The notes below the pieces were generated by a model, which was not told the DNA's origin, made no database searches, and was given only the letters and a program-made list of their open reading frames with translations. The position numbers and the translations under genes were made by a program. Source: Propionibacteriaceae bacterium (GTDB lineage Bacteria; Actinomycetota; Actinomycetes; Propionibacteriales; Propionibacteriaceae). Taken from it: DNA of 14,246 bases. The DNA is taken from positions 1-14,246 of the forward strand of contig WQYJ01000032.1 in the NCBI GenBank assembly GCA_009781325.1, given 5' to 3'. The first letter of the stretch is position 1, and every line of letters starts with the position of its first letter. Of this stretch, positions 6,020 to 14,246 are shown one piece after another.

Positions 6020-8316
6020 GATCCCTCCTGAACTAAGACGGTTGGCGCTCGAAGCCGGATGAGCGATGTCAATGAAACCTTAGACCGGAAGCGTTGAACT
6101 GGGGTCAGACTAGCACCCAAACCATGGGAAACCTTACCTACGACAGTCCAAAAAGCCTGGGCTTCTTCGGCTGTGGGCGGAACCAGAGCGAATGTGCCCT
6201 GATCAGCCATAGATGCCAGATCTGTCACTGCAGTGACGTGGAAGGTGTCGCACAGAACGGCTGCGGTTTCACGCCGGGTTGCACTGCCGGGGAAGACCGT
6301 ACCCTGATCTGCAGCCTGGTCTAGGATCTCCTGCCATCCCAAAGCTACACGCTGGGAGAGATTCGGCACTGCTCGGCGCCGAGAACGCCTGGCTGCCTTC
6401 AGCCACATGATGAGGATGATCGGGCCTGCGATGAGAATCAATGGAACTGTGACTAGGGCAGCGATTGTGAAGATGAAACCCCAATCAGTTGCCTTCTCGT
6501 TGGTGTCTTTGTTCTTATCGGGATCGAGATCCGGATCACCTTGGGACGAGCCTTCATCTGCTGACGACAGCGGCGGCGGCGGCTGAAGAACCTGGGGCTT
6601 CGGCTTAGACCTTGACTTCGGTGTCTCATCTTCAGGTTGGTTATTTTTGTCGGGCGTGGGGAAGAAAGCGACCCATCCAAGTCCATCGAAAGGCACTTCC
6701 ACCCACGCGTGAGCATCCATGCCCTTGACTGTCCAGGTGGAACCATCCATGACCGAGTCAGAATCTGCCCAAAAGCCCATCACCACCCGTGCTGGAATCC
6801 CGATCTTGGACAGCATCAGTGCGGCAGCGACTGCGTACTGTTCGTCATCTCCAACCATGTGGGTTGGCCGTGCCAGAAGCTGGGCAATCCTGTAGGAGGA
6901 ATGACCGGGCAGTGATGCTGCCTCCTCTTCCAGTCCGTGAGAGTAGTAACCGGTCGTGTGGAGCCTGTCCACGATCCCATGAATCTGATCGAGAGTGGTT
7001 CCATCGCTTCCTGCCCACTCAACTGCCAAACCACCCACAGCTTCAGGAACCCAGGAAGGTTCCGGCATCCGTACGGTGGTGACCGGAGTCGTCGCGGATG
7101 GCTCACCGGACAGCGGCTCGGTCTTGAGCGTGTACGAACTGCCTTCACCGAGTCCAGCAGTGTTGATCATGGCATCGGAGAGCGGGTTGTAGTAGAGCGA
7201 CTCTGTTAGTGTTTCTGCTCGTTCTCCGCTGAATTCCACCTTGCGGTTCTGGCTCAGAGACGGAACCCACACACCGGCATAGCCTTCCACCGAGACTGTG
7301 ATCTCAATCATGTCGTCTTCACTGGTTGGAGTACGGCTGATGAGCGCAGGGCCGACACGATCATAGCGGGATACCCCCGAGGCCTGCCCAACGTTGTAGA
7401 CCATGCCATCAAAGGTGTCCATCACAGCAAGACGCAACCGATAGCTCCTCTGCCAGTCATCAATGGTGAAAAGCACTGTGTCGGACAGCGTATCGACGAG
7501 TTCCCGATAGGACACCAGCGGGGACGCGTACGGCTGTAAGTCCAGAGGAGGGGTCAGTTCACGGCGCAGGACGACTCGGTCAGGTCCGTTGTAGAGCATG
7601 GGGCCGACCAAGCTGACCGTCAGGATGGCGATCCCCAGCGGAATAGCAGCTTTCAACAACCAGGATCCGCCAGCCAAGGACACTGTGGTTCCTTGGGCTG
7701 AGACTGAACCTGCTTTGAGATGGTTCCTCCAGACGATCCAGGACAGGCTCACCGCGGTGAGGATGATGCCTTGGACTGTTGGCTGGAATGGGGTGGAGGT
7801 TCCTAGGAGGATCACCAAAATGGTCATCACTGCAATAGGAATCAGGGCAATCTGAGGATGGGCAGCCCGCCAGGCCGCTGATAGGGCTGTGACTGCTGTG
7901 AGCAAACCAAGGATGAAGGGCACCAGCATGAAGGGAAAGAAGCTTGCCACTGGTGTGGATGCCGTCACGAATTGTTTCCACACACCAACTGAGCCGAAAA
8001 CCATCGCTTTGAGGCAGGTGATCGTGGGGATGAATCCCATGGTTGCGCGATTCCATAGTGCTGCGACCGTACCGAAGAGGAAGTATCCTCCCACTGTTGC
8101 TGTGGCAAGGATCCAGGTCGCCCAGCGACGCCAGGCACCAAACCAGGCGATCACCATGCCCAGACCGACACCGATCAATGCTGGGCGAATGAACGATGCC
8201 TCACCGAAAACAGGCCACAGTCCAGCTAACCCAGTCAAGAGCAGTACGAGCATGACACCGGCATCGATGCCGCCATTGCGTGTCATATTTCGTGTCTTGT
8301 TTTTTCTTGGCGCCAT
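6016..8316 (-). CDS. Transglutaminase-like membrane protein lacking the catalytic Cys
   Basis: Protein of 766 aa with the TgpA-type layout: about seven membrane helices in residues 17-240, a large outer region (about 241-610) and one last helix at about 613-637, then a cytoplasmic tail of about 130 residues. The outer region holds the transglutaminase-like core: GDDEQYAVAAALMLSKIG from 489, IPARVVMGFW at 507-516, DAHAWVEV at 534-541 and GWVAFFPTP at 547-555. In active members the first motif carries the nucleophile Cys. Here the position is D491, and the usual Asp of the D-P-T motif is F552; only H536 of the triad remains. It is therefore probably a pseudo-enzyme with a binding or scaffold role. 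A Pro/Lys/Asp-rich spacer (about 556-605) follows the core. The start has GGAGGT at 8327-8322 and sits 1 nt after the DUF58 stop. This gene, DUF58 and moxR form a recurrent bacterial trio. Literature names it tgm in bifidobacteria (from memory). Confidence 0.9.
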   Translation of the reverse strand: MAPRKNKTRNMTRNGGIDAGVMLVLLLTGLAGLWPVFGEASFIRPALIGVGLGMVIAWFGAWRRWATWILATATVGGYFLFGTVAALWNRATMGFIPTITCLKAMVFGSVGVWKQFVTASTPVASFFPFMLVPFILGLLTAVTALSAAWRAAHPQIALIPIAVMTILVILLGTSTPFQPTVQGIILTAVSLSWIVWRNHLKAGSVSAQGTTVSLAGGSWLLKAAIPLGIAILTVSLVGPMLYNGPDRVVLRRELTPPLDLQPYASPLVSYRELVDTLSDTVLFTIDDWQRSYRLRLAVMDTFDGMVYNVGQASGVSRYDRVGPALISRTPTSEDDMIEITVSVEGYAGVWVPSLSQNRKVEFSGERAETLTESLYYNPLSDAMINTAGLGEGSSYTLKTEPLSGEPSATTPVTTVRMPEPSWVPEAVGGLAVEWAGSDGTTLDQIHGIVDRLHTTGYYSHGLEEEAASLPGHSSYRIAQLLARPTHMVGDDEQYAVAAALMLSKIGIPARVVMGFWADSDSVMDGSTWTVKGMDAHAWVEVPFDGLGWVAFFPTPDKNNQPEDETPKSRSKPKPQVLQPPPPLSSADEGSSQGDPDLDPDKNKDTNEKATDWGFIFTIAALVTVPLILIAGPIILIMWLKAARRSRRRAVPNLSQRVALGWQEILDQAADQGTVFPGSATRRETAAVLCDTFHVTAVTDLASMADQGTFALVPPTAEEAQAFWTVVGKVSHGLGASLTPVQRFRSKVSLTSLIRLRAPTVLVQEGS

Positions 8317-8317
8317 C

Positions 8318-9670
8318 TCAGACCTCCAGGGACCTTAGCACCCGAGGAAGATCCTCGAGTTTTCCGATGGTCAGTACCGGTGAGGAACCGATCGCACTTC
8401 GCCCTAGAGCTGCCCCGACTTCGCATCGAAGCGACACGGTCATCACATCGACTCCGAACCTGATCATTGACCCATGGAGACGGGCGGGTGGAACAGGGGT
8501 GCCAGAAATCATGATTGCCACTGAGACATCCGGGACTTCACCCGAGGCTTCCAGTGCAACCATTTCGATCGGGAGAGTACGCGCCGCAAGCTCAAGGCGT
8601 GAGAAGTCGTCCAGCATCCGCATCGCACTGAGGGTGTTGAGTTGGTGACCTGGTACGGCGATGGTGAGGTCGCGCTCTTGGATGATCGCCTGCTGCCCCA
8701 GAGAGGCAGCAGCGCTGACGGCTAACTCGAAGTCTTCTTCGCTGGCGTAGTCCTCCAGCTTGCAGGACAGACACACGACCAGATGTGACCGCCGAGTCTC
8801 CTCGAACTGGCGAACAACTAACTTGCCGATTCTTGCTGAAGTCTTCCAGTGCACATGGCGCAGATCATCTCCGACAACATAGTCACGCAGAGCATGGAAG
8901 GCGATGTCTGAGGATGACAAGGTGTCGGTGGGACGGCCTTCGAGGTCTTTGATCAGACCGGCGGAGGAATCGGCCAACGAGACAGTCTTGGGATGGATGA
9001 ACAGTTCCTGAACTTCGGTCCATATTTGATCACGGCGCAGCAGCCCCAGGCCGTCCCCGCGGGAGGAGGATACTGGTCCGAGATTGACCACTCCACGACG
9101 GGAGGTATCTACCTGGAAGGGCTCATAGAAGGATTCGTGGCCAGCGAGGCGACCAACATCAAAGACCTGAACCATTTTGCCGACCGGCAGATGGAAAGCG
9201 GCTGGTAGCAGGCGGCGATCTGAGGTGTTGCGGACGGTGAGTCCTCCGAAAGCGTCATCATCGACGCGCACTCTCAGCCTGGTCATATCGACCTCAACCT
9301 CATAAGCAAACCTGCCCAGAACGAAGTAGACCGCGCTCACTTGCGCCACGGCGAGGAAGAGAGCAGCGACCATGAGTTCATGCCACTTAAAGGCAACTCC
9401 AATCAAGCAAGCTGCCGCCGCAACCGCTAAGGCACCCCATCCCAACGGACGTACAACCGCAAGAACCTTGCCTGCCTTGGCCAATACTGGGCCCAAGAAT
9501 GGACGCGCCTTGGCCCAGATGGGCTGGAGGCGTACCTTCACCGGACGCAGCACACCCTTGACCGCGCTCAAGCCAGACCTGGTCACAGCCGTGACAAACG
9601 CTGCCGGGGTTCGGCTTCGCTTCGGTGCAACCGTCTCGGCGGATCGCTTGGGAGCAGTGACAGTTTTCAT
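8318..9670 (-). CDS. DUF58-domain membrane protein
   Basis: Protein of 450 aa. A basic N-terminal stretch (about 1-75, with APKRS at 6-10 and again at 15-19) precedes two hydrophobic segments at about 78-93 and 99-118. A beta-rich region (about 122-225) follows, then the DUF58 signature at about 258-291 (LRDYVVGDDLRHVHWKTSAR, then LVVRQFEET) and a von Willebrand A-like fold. The metal-binding D-x-S-x-S of true VWA domains is not conserved: the equivalent segment after LVVCL reads SCKLE. DUF58 proteins usually occur with a MoxR ATPase and a transglutaminase-like protein, as here. Their shared role is thought to be chaperone-like maturation of envelope or surface proteins, but it is not settled. 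The start overlaps the moxR stop by 1 nt (TGATG) and has only a weak ribosome site, so translation is probably coupled. Confidence 0.93.
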   Translation of the reverse strand: MKTVTAPKRSAETVAPKRSRTPAAFVTAVTRSGLSAVKGVLRPVKVRLQPIWAKARPFLGPVLAKAGKVLAVVRPLGWGALAVAAAACLIGVAFKWHELMVAALFLAVAQVSAVYFVLGRFAYEVEVDMTRLRVRVDDDAFGGLTVRNTSDRRLLPAAFHLPVGKMVQVFDVGRLAGHESFYEPFQVDTSRRGVVNLGPVSSSRGDGLGLLRRDQIWTEVQELFIHPKTVSLADSSAGLIKDLEGRPTDTLSSSDIAFHALRDYVVGDDLRHVHWKTSARIGKLVVRQFEETRRSHLVVCLSCKLEDYASEEDFELAVSAAASLGQQAIIQERDLTIAVPGHQLNTLSAMRMLDDFSRLELAARTLPIEMVALEASGEVPDVSVAIMISGTPVPPARLHGSMIRFGVDVMTVSLRCEVGAALGRSAIGSSPVLTIGKLEDLPRVLRSLEV

Positions 9671-10638
9671 CAGCCCATTCCAATGGCGGGTACGGGTACT
9701 TCGTTGAGGACGCGCTCAATGATGGAGGCGGCAGTCGTACCCGAGAACTCGGCTTCAGGGTCAATGATGAGCCTGTGGGTCCACACCGGCAGTGCGAGTT
9801 CCTTAACATCATCACAGGTGACATAGGCCCTCGCTGCTGCGGCAGCCCAGACCTTCGCCGTACGAGTCATCGCTAAGGCGCCGCGAACAGACACCCCGAT
9901 TCGGGTTTCCTTGGTCTCGCGGGTTTCCTGTGCCAGGGCCGCGATGTAATCCAGAACAGAATCAGCGACATGGACGGTCGTGCCAAGATCAGCCATCTCC
10001 GCCACCTTCTCAGCAGGGATGATGGCATTGACTAAGGCAGCCCTGTTCTTGACGGCTGCTCCGGAGAGAATCTCCACGGTGGAGCCTCGATCCGGGTAGC
10101 CGATAGAGGTCTTCATCAGGAAGCGGTCGAGTTGGGCTTCCGGAAGACGATAGGTGCCTGCTTGCTCAATGGGGTTCTGGGTGGCGATGACCATGAATGG
10201 GCGCCCGACTTTGCGGGTGACACCATCGACGGTGACCTGACCTTCTTCCATAACCTCCAGCAGGGCTGATTGGGTCTTCGGCGAAGCTCGGTTAATCTCA
10301 TCAGCGAGGACGATGTTGGCAAAGACCGGGCCGGGACGGAACTCGAAGTCACCTCGGCGCTGATCATAGACCGTGACACCAGTCACATCGGTGGGCAGCA
10401 GGTCCGGGGTGAACTGGATCCTTTTGTTCGTCCCCGCCACTGTTGCCGCGAGCGCCCTGGCGAGCTGGGTCTTGCCCGTACCGGGTGCATCCTCTAAAAG
10501 GATGTGTCCCTCAGCGAGCATCGCTGTGACGGCATAGCGAACCACAGTCTCCTTTCCGAGTACGGCTTGGCCGACGTTCGAAACAATGTGGCGGAAGGCT
10601 TGGGAGAACCATTGGGCTTCCTCGTTAGACATTGGCAT
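9670..10638 (-). CDS. MoxR-family AAA+ ATPase
   Basis: Protein of 322 aa, the normal length for the family and complete from end to end. Walker A is APGTGKTQ at 51-58, Walker B IVLADEINRA at 109-118, sensor 1 ATQNPIE at 152-158, the LDRF arginine-finger motif at 170-173 and sensor 2 SVRGAL at 250-255. MoxR proteins are ATP-driven chaperone-like machines that work with VWA or DUF58 partners, and the partner is encoded next in the transcript. The ATG at 10638 has AAAGGAA 8 nt upstream (10653-10647) and is preferred to the ATG at 10632. It lies 39 nt after the surface-protein gene. The gap shows no hairpin, so read-through from that gene is expected. The surface protein upstream is a natural candidate client (inference). 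Confidence 0.95.
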   Translation of the reverse strand: MPMSNEEAQWFSQAFRHIVSNVGQAVLGKETVVRYAVTAMLAEGHILLEDAPGTGKTQLARALAATVAGTNKRIQFTPDLLPTDVTGVTVYDQRRGDFEFRPGPVFANIVLADEINRASPKTQSALLEVMEEGQVTVDGVTRKVGRPFMVIATQNPIEQAGTYRLPEAQLDRFLMKTSIGYPDRGSTVEILSGAAVKNRAALVNAIIPAEKVAEMADLGTTVHVADSVLDYIAALAQETRETKETRIGVSVRGALAMTRTAKVWAAAAARAYVTCDDVKELALPVWTHRLIIDPEAEFSGTTAASIIERVLNEVPVPAIGMG

Positions 10639-10677
10639 TGTTGTGGTTCCTTTCTTTCATGATCTGCTGGAGGCCCG
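10639..10677 (-). promoter_or_regulatory. Intergenic gap before moxR with ribosome binding site
   Basis: This 39-nt gap is the longest in the operon. It holds AAAGGAA at 10653-10647, 8 nt before the moxR ATG. I see no terminator hairpin or clear -10/-35 pair in it. Confidence 0.6.
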
Positions 10678-13600
10678 CTAGGGCATCTGATAATTGCCGG
10701 ATGTGACAAATTGTCCGGTGCCGCCGTCGGTGCAGTCGATCTTCACGACGACTCTGTGCCCCACACCGGGCCCCGGTTGTTTTCTTTCATTGGGTCCTTG
10801 AGTCCATGGTTTCCATCTTTCGTTGAGACCAACACTGGTGGACACAATTTGGCAGGTGGCATTTCCCACAAAATCATGGGTTTCGACCCACATGACGTAA
10901 CACTCAGTGCCAACCGTGTACTGGCATTTTGTGCCTGTCAGCCCCATAGTGATGGAGGGTTGGACGCAGGACTGTGTCGTTGCTGTCCTTTGGGTGACGG
11001 CACCAATTTGGCCCAGGGAGTCCACTGCACGCACCTTAACGTCGTAGGACAGCCCGCAGCCGCTTCCGAGAGTCGCTGTTCCGCTTAAGCTTCCTAGAGT
11101 TGTCCATGTCCCGTTATTGATACTGACCTGCATGGAGGAAACTGGGCGGCCATTCGCCGATGGAGGAGACCATGTGTACTGGGCTGTATTGACCCCTGTG
11201 GTTGCCGATAAGCCTGGGGCAAGCGGAAGGCCATAGGGTGAACAGGTTCCTGCGACGATTTCCGGGCCATTCTCTGTGTTGCCTTGGACAGTTGTACTGG
11301 CCCACACATAGATGGTGACGGTCTCAGCATTAGACATCCAGGTATCTGTTGTACCGGAGGTATGTGTACCGAAGTCGCCTGCACATCCACAGGATGCACG
11401 CCAGTGATAGGTCACCTCCGAGGCAGAGGCTCCATTCAGTGCAGCGGGGTTGAAGGAGATCTGGCATGCCTCATCTTTGTCGACTACCAATGCCCCCGAA
11501 ACCGCACCTGGGGGGTTGACCGCTCGGAACCCGGATGACGGCGGTGAGAATGCCCCTTGACCAGCCTTGTTCGTACCAGCCACAGTAAAGGTATAGGCCG
11601 TCGTACTGGTGGGAAGAGTCGTGGTCACGCACGTGGAGTTACCTGTAGCCGCTGCCTCATAGATCACCCCTGTCGAGGAACGCAGAGTATAGGTAGAGAT
11701 CGCATCACCGTTTTGATACGGAGTGTTCCAACAGACTCTGACTTGGCGCTCAGCACCAACCGGGTTCAGCCTGGTCCATGTTGGTGCTACCGGTGCATCG
11801 GGGACACCTGCTGGGATCTCCCCGCGTGACAGCGGTGACCAGTGACTGTCTTCCTCACATACTCCGGGGGCTTTGTTCTTCGCACAGACTCGTACTCGGT
11901 ATTCTGTTCCGTTGACCAGCCCAGTCCAGGTATAGCTGGTCTTGGTTGTGTTGATGATCGACGGTCCTGACCCAGGAGCTGGCTCGATCATCAGGTCATA
12001 GGAGGTCACTGGGGACCCATCGCTTCCCTTGGGGATCCAGGTCAGCACCAGAGACTTATCACCGAACTTGATATCAGGAGCCTCCAAGGGGAAGGGGACG
12101 ATATCGGGACGGGCTTCGTCTGACCATTCTGAGGGGTCGGAGGTGCCCACCTCATTGGTCGCAGTTACCCTGAATTTGTAGGGCACATCATTCTGGAGGC
12201 CGTCGAGGGAGCAGGTGGTGGCAGGACACTGCTTGACATACCCATTGTCGCTGGTGACCGTATATCCAGTAATCGGGGTCCCATTGTTATTCGGGGGCAG
12301 CCAACTGAGGATGACTAACTTATTATCCACTTTGTCGATGTGCAGCCCGGTGGGCGGGTCCGGCTTTCCGCGTACCGTCAAGAAGATCCGGCCCTGGACC
12401 TGACGGTCCGGGTCCTCGGTAGCGTCTTGGATGGTATATCGGACCACCATTTCACCGAGGAAATCTGGTGCAGGGGTCACTGCAACACCGCCGTTGCCGC
12501 AACCGATGACAGCCATGCCGCGTCCAGACTCTACTAAGGCCTCGACCACAGTGAGCGGCTGCCCTGGGAATGGATTGGTGTCATTGGCTACAACGTTGAC
12601 ACATGTTTGCTGACCTTGGTTTGCATCAGGAACAAAGTCGTTCACAGCGACTGCCAAGGGTTTCTTCGAGCCCACGACTGTCACAGTGACCTGTCCCTCG
12701 TCGGAGTAGCTGCCCGCCGTGACTTTCACGCTCACCCGAGCAACCGTACCCTTGGGCACATTGACATTCGAACTCGCAGACAGAGTTGACCCGCTCAAGG
12801 AAATATCCATGCCGGCAGGACGTGTTTCATCCGTGATGGAAAACACCAGGATTGCTAACTGCTGCACCCCAGTCACCAAGCCGGCCAGATTCAGGCTGGT
12901 CGACTGACCCACCTCAACCTCGATGGCGGCATCTTCGATGTGCACAAGATAATTCTTTTCGTCTCCAACTCTGGGGATGATCGTCACAGGGATCGAAACA
13001 ATGTTCCGCAGCCCCGTGGAGTCTTCGAGGGTTTCGCCGTCGGTCACTTCCAGGGTGACTGCGGCTGGTCCTGCATAGTCTTGCGGAGCCTGGAAACTCA
13101 GTTCAGTAATGGAGACTGCTTCAGCGGCGCCATGCCAGGCTGAGATCTTCGCAGCTTCAGTGACCCGAGGAGTACGCCCAGGGCGCACAATGATGTGATC
13201 ACTGAGTAAGAAGGTCACCGAATCACCCTGCTTCACCTCGATGCCGATCGTGGATGGGTCGATCTGAGGAGGAGTGGTTTCTCGGCCGGGGACAGTGATG
13301 AAGCCATGGCCAACTAAGCCGTCCTGGTTGGTCAGCCAATAGTCAAGGATCTGCAGTTCAGCGGTGATCGGCACGGTGACCATACCGCCATCGACGATCA
13401 GTGTGGGATCTGCGACGCTGACTGTGGTGGTCATCACATCTCCATCGGGATCGCGGTCGTTGTCACGTACGGACAGTGTGACACTGTCGAGGGTGAGTAC
13501 TTCCGCAGCAGTGACCACATCATCGCCGAGAATAGGCGGGCGCAGTTTCAGATCAGGATTGACCACGACCACGATCATGCCCGTACTGGTCAGACCGGAG

Positions 13601-14246
13601 GCATTCGCTACCTCGTATGTCCCCCAGTAGGAACCTGGTGTGGTGGGTACTGTGACGACCACATCGTTATCACGTGTGAAGGCAGTGAAATCATCCGAGG
13701 TGACTGAATCAGCCACGAGAACACAGCATGGTTTTCCGTTCGGGTCGGAATCATTCGCAGTAACTGGGATCGCCACTTCCCGCCCTGGCCGGGTTTCGAT
13801 GATGTCTGTCAGAGCGATCGGCGGAGCATTGGAATCGTTAGCGGAAGCGATACCGATCACGACCCTGCCCACAGCTTCAAGACCCCGACGGTCAGCAACA
13901 ACATAGGTGAATTCGTCGTTTCCGTCGGTGGTATCCCCAGGAGAATACACAAACCCTGTCGATGTGACTTCGGTGATCTGGCCCTTCTCGGGGGCTGATC
14001 CAAGGCCCACCAGTGAAACAAAGTCACCATTAGGATCGATCCCATCCAGAGGAATACTGATCACCACTGGGCGCCCTATCAGCGTACGGATTTCAACCTG
14101 CTTAGGTTTGGGCGGCTGATTGGCGACATCATCAGCGATGACATAGATCGTTAGGCGTCCCGTTGCTGGCTCAGCCGAACCCTTGATCGCAGCCGTCTGG
14201 TACAGGGCGGTATAGGTGCCAGGGGTCATGCGGGCATGGATGCGTA
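10678..14246 (-). CDS. Large Ig-like/fibronectin type III surface protein, N-terminus cut by window
   Basis: The frame is open to the window edge beyond the methionine at 14229, so the start and any signal or anchor lie outside. At least 1188 residues are visible (numbering here starts at the 14229 Met). Residues about 35-620 contain roughly six tandem cadherin/Ig-like modules, marked by recurrent Asp-rich turns: DPNGD at 65-69, NDSDPNG at 159-165, NDRDPDGD at 257-264 and NDTNP at 549-553. Residues about 623-1086 contain about five Fn3 or Fn3-like modules, clearest at 623-709 (PDPPTGL, LSWLPPNNNG, YKFRVTATNE), 713-806, 809-905 and 1001-1086. A Cys-rich domain of about 97 residues ends the protein. 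Twenty cysteines are present, 16 of them after residue 660, which suggests disulfides and an extracytoplasmic place. There is no LPXTG motif or C-terminal helix, so any anchor must be N-terminal. It heads the visible operon and is the likely client or sensed partner of the rest. In B. longum the equivalent is called fn3 (from memory). Confidence 0.92.
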   Translation of the reverse strand, partial: RIHARMTPGTYTALYQTAAIKGSAEPATGRLTIYVIADDVANQPPKPKQVEIRTLIGRPVVISIPLDGIDPNGDFVSLVGLGSAPEKGQITEVTSTGFVYSPGDTTDGNDEFTYVVADRRGLEAVGRVVIGIASANDSNAPPIALTDIIETRPGREVAIPVTANDSDPNGKPCCVLVADSVTSDDFTAFTRDNDVVVTVPTTPGSYWGTYEVANASGLTSTGMIVVVVNPDLKLRPPILGDDVVTAAEVLTLDSVTLSVRDNDRDPDGDVMTTTVSVADPTLIVDGGMVTVPITAELQILDYWLTNQDGLVGHGFITVPGRETTPPQIDPSTIGIEVKQGDSVTFLLSDHIIVRPGRTPRVTEAAKISAWHGAAEAVSITELSFQAPQDYAGPAAVTLEVTDGETLEDSTGLRNIVSIPVTIIPRVGDEKNYLVHIEDAAIEVEVGQSTSLNLAGLVTGVQQLAILVFSITDETRPAGMDISLSGSTLSASSNVNVPKGTVARVSVKVTAGSYSDEGQVTVTVVGSKKPLAVAVNDFVPDANQGQQTCVNVVANDTNPFPGQPLTVVEALVESGRGMAVIGCGNGGVAVTPAPDFLGEMVVRYTIQDATEDPDRQVQGRIFLTVRGKPDPPTGLHIDKVDNKLVILSWLPPNNNGTPITGYTVTSDNGYVKQCPATTCSLDGLQNDVPYKFRVTATNEVGTSDPSEWSDEARPDIVPFPLEAPDIKFGDKSLVLTWIPKGSDGSPVTSYDLMIEPAPGSGPSIINTTKTSYTWTGLVNGTEYRVRVCAKNKAPGVCEEDSHWSPLSRGEIPAGVPDAPVAPTWTRLNPVGAERQVRVCWNTPYQNGDAISTYTLRSSTGVIYEAAATGNSTCVTTTLPTSTTAYTFTVAGTNKAGQGAFSPPSSGFRAVNPPGAVSGALVVDKDEACQISFNPAALNGASASEVTYHWRASCGCAGDFGTHTSGTTDTWMSNAETVTIYVWASTTVQGNTENGPEIVAGTCSPYGLPLAPGLSATTGVNTAQYTWSPPSANGRPVSSMQVSINNGTWTTLGSLSGTATLGSGCGLSYDVKVRAVDSLGQIGAVTQRTATTQSCVQPSITMGLTGTKCQYTVGTECYVMWVETHDFVGNATCQIVSTSVGLNERWKPWTQGPNERKQPGPGVGHRVVVKIDCTDGGTGQFVTSGNYQMP

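Noticed and set aside
7889..8338. Plus-strand open frame of about 149 codons
   Set aside because: It lies antisense to the transmembrane part of the transglutaminase-like gene, has no recognisable protein features and no good ribosome site; it reflects codon use on the other strand.
10711..14119. Many short plus-strand frames across the surface-protein gene
   Set aside because: All are antisense shadows of a continuous Ig/Fn3 coding frame and look unlike any protein family.
10678..14246. Nucleotide-level tandem repeats in the surface-protein gene
   Set aside because: The repeats are visible only as diverged protein modules; no near-identical DNA repeats were seen, so recent slippage or phase variation is not supported.
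1..14246. Mobile element, CRISPR array, tRNA or rRNA
   Set aside because: No transposase or integrase motifs, no direct-repeat arrays and no RNA gene patterns were seen; coding density is near complete.

Overview
The window looks like a chromosomal segment of an actinobacterium (Actinomycetota). The signs are moderately high GC, an FHA/PknB-type kinase/PP2C gene set, the MoxR-DUF58-transglutaminase trio in its actinobacterial form, and an FHA-HTH protein of a type I know only from that phylum. I cannot place the genus. From memory, a related cluster is known around the kinase Pkb2 in Bifidobacterium longum (fn3, AAA-ATPase, DUF58, tgm, kinase), so the general gene set is not new. The details below are what deserve attention.

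Layout. Bases 1-684 on the + strand are the 3' end of an FtsK/SpoIIIE-family ATPase gene (EccC/EssC-like last ATPase domain), cut by the window edge. Everything else lies on the - strand and reads from 14246 down to 690. In transcription order it holds: a large Ig-like/fibronectin-III surface protein (cut at its N-terminus by the window edge); a MoxR AAA+ ATPase; a DUF58 membrane protein; a transglutaminase-like membrane protein; a zinc-ribbon/FHA protein; a PP2C phosphatase; a second FHA/zinc-ribbon protein with a long acidic, proline-rich linker; a transmembrane Ser/Thr kinase; and an FHA-like/HTH protein. The two transcription directions converge, with only 5 bases between the two stop codons.

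The eight - strand junctions are very tight: 39 nt, 1-nt overlap, 1-nt gap, 4-nt overlap, 4-nt overlap, 18-nt gap, 4-nt overlap, 1-nt gap. The set is therefore almost certainly one transcript with strong translational coupling. Its promoter lies beyond base 14246. No stretch of more than 300 bases lacks a gene, and I see no RNA gene, mobile element, CRISPR or intrinsic terminator.

Working model (inference): the exported Ig/Fn3 protein is handled, matured or sensed at the envelope by the MoxR-DUF58-transglutaminase-like module. The kinase and PP2C phosphatase form an opposed pair, and its phosphothreonine marks are read by the FHA proteins. The last gene may carry the signal to DNA. Notable oddities are a transglutaminase-like domain lacking the catalytic Cys and Asp, a degenerate FHA domain in the HTH protein, a kinase whose outer domain looks Fn3-like rather than PASTA, and acidic-Thr motifs in the FHA protein linkers.
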